A stretch of DNA of 21,386 nt, from the NCBI GenBank assembly GCA_964645935.1, contig CAZYAK010000020.1, positions 1 to 21,386 on the forward strand, in the 5' to 3' direction. Position 1 is the first letter of the stretch, and each line of letters starts with the position of its first letter. Source of the DNA: CAZYAK01 sp964645935. Its GTDB lineage: Bacteria > Patescibacteriota > Gracilibacteria > Peribacterales > Peribacteraceae. Below the pieces are notes generated by a model. It was not told the origin of the DNA. It did not search any database and saw nothing but the letters and a program-made list of their open reading frames with translations. The position numbers and the translations under genes were made by a program. Below are positions 20,768-21,386 of this stretch, one piece after another.

Positions 20768-21386
20768 CCGGACTCTGCCATCGGGATCCGCTGCACCGGT
20801 CTCCGTGCAGGTGCTGGCGCGCAATTCCGCGGCTTCTCTGGCCGCGTGCCTGGCGAGCGCATCCGGGTTTGCCGAGACCGTGGTGGCCGACGGCGGCAGC
20901 ACGGACCGCACCGTGGAGATCGCCCGTGCGGCCGGGGCGCGCGTGATCGCGCAACTGGCTGAGGGCGCCGTGACGGATTTCTCCGCGGAACGCAACGCAC
21001 TGCTCAAGGAAGCCCGTTTCCCCTGGATCCTGGCCCTGGACAGCGACGAGACGCTCTCGGTGGAGCTTCGCGACGAGATCGCTCGCATCGCTCTGGCCGG
21101 TGGGCCTCCGGCCGCGTACCTCGTCCCCCGCCGCTATGTGTTGCCCGACGGACGCATCGTGGCACGCGCCAGCACCTATCCCAACACGCGTATCTATTTC
21201 TTTCATCACGAGGCCGTCGAGGCGTGGGAGAAGCCCGTGCATGAGCGCGTTCGCGTAAAACCCGGGATTCCGGTGAAGACGCTCTCCGGATGGACTCTTG
21301 CGCCCATCGGGTCGCTAGAGGAATATCGCGCAAAGAACGAACGCTACCTTGGTATCGAAGCTGCGCGCGACGCGGGCAAGGGCTAC
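20760..21386 (+). CDS. GT2 glycosyltransferase, cut by the window edge
   Basis: The frame is open for 209 codons from an ATG inside the end of the GtrA gene (8-base overlap) to the last base of the window. The domain is family 2 and like WaaE/LgtF beta-glucosyltransferases: VQVLARNSAASLAACLAS at about 16-33, VVADGGSTDRT at 41-51, and the metal-binding D94-S-D96 in LALDSDETLS. The usual N-E of the first strand is replaced by R-N. The later FFHHEAVEAWEKPVHERV is typical of the group. It probably adds a sugar from a nucleotide donor in the cytoplasm. The C-terminal part is not visible. Confidence 0.88.
   Translation, partial: MPDRTLPSGSAAPVSVQVLARNSAASLAACLASASGFAETVVADGGSTDRTVEIARAAGARVIAQLAEGAVTDFSAERNALLKEARFPWILALDSDETLSVELRDEIARIALAGGPPAAYLVPRRYVLPDGRIVARASTYPNTRIYFFHHEAVEAWEKPVHERVRVKPGIPVKTLSGWTLAPIGSLEEYRAKNERYLGIEAARDAGKGY

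Overview
The window is a high-GC bacterial surface-polysaccharide locus. I count 22 supported coding sequences in short, tightly packed operons on both strands, several joined by 4-base overlaps of the ATGA or GTGA kind. No rRNA, tRNA, CRISPR array or transposase was found. TGA is the usual stop codon, so the code is the standard bacterial one and not the recoded code of Gracilibacteria or Absconditabacteria. Small compact genes, GtrA-type proteins, a DUF5989 protein and palindromic repeats of the CCCTGAG...CGAAGGG kind suggest a Candidate Phyla Radiation lineage with high GC, perhaps near Peribacteria, Peregrinibacteria or Uhrbacteria. That placement is inference with low confidence; no marker gene is present.

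Layout from left to right. 1-489 has no convincing gene, apart from one repeat copy at the very edge. 490-1955 (minus) is gmd followed by a GtrA-like membrane protein. 2065-2247 (minus) is a 60-residue membrane protein. 2398-5709 (plus) holds a UDP-sugar dehydrogenase, a methyltransferase and a Wzx-type flippase. 5706-6221 (minus) is a GmhB-like HAD phosphatase. 6315-10517 (plus) holds a DPM1-like glycosyltransferase, a DUF5989 protein, an SxtJ-like protein, a NodU/CmcH-type carbamoyltransferase and an SGNH hydrolase. 10589-11715 (minus) encodes two related proteins of unknown family. 11808-15706 (minus) holds a second DPM1-like transferase, a perosamine-synthase-like aminotransferase, a cupin and a GT4 transferase. 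15773-18710 (plus) holds a GT4 transferase, an extended SDR epimerase and a methyltransferase. 18957 to the end (plus) holds a GT-C membrane transferase, a second GtrA and a GT2 transferase cut by the window edge.

Together the genes make nucleotide sugars (GDP-4-keto-6-deoxymannose and probably GDP-perosamine; a UDP-hexosaminuronic acid; an SDR-epimerised sugar; perhaps an ADP/GDP-heptose or other HAD-dependent precursor), assemble them (GT2, GT4 and GT-C enzymes), decorate them (carbamoyl, methyl and possibly acyl groups) and export them (Wzx-like flippase, GtrA-like proteins). No polymerase was recognised inside the window.

The strongest unexplained signals are regulatory and repetitive. 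Nearly every operon-leading polysaccharide gene has a TANNNT box ending 6-8 bases before its start codon and no ribosome binding site, which is the signature of leaderless mRNA. The three uncharacterised genes instead have clear Shine-Dalgarno sites. A palindromic element related to intergenic repeats at 18.7-18.9 kb lies in frame inside the GT4 gene at 15773-16933. A second hairpin repeat family occurs in tandem at 12.6-12.8 kb and again at the left edge. A perfect AT-rich 18-bp palindrome overlaps the promoter of one of the two unknown paralogues.
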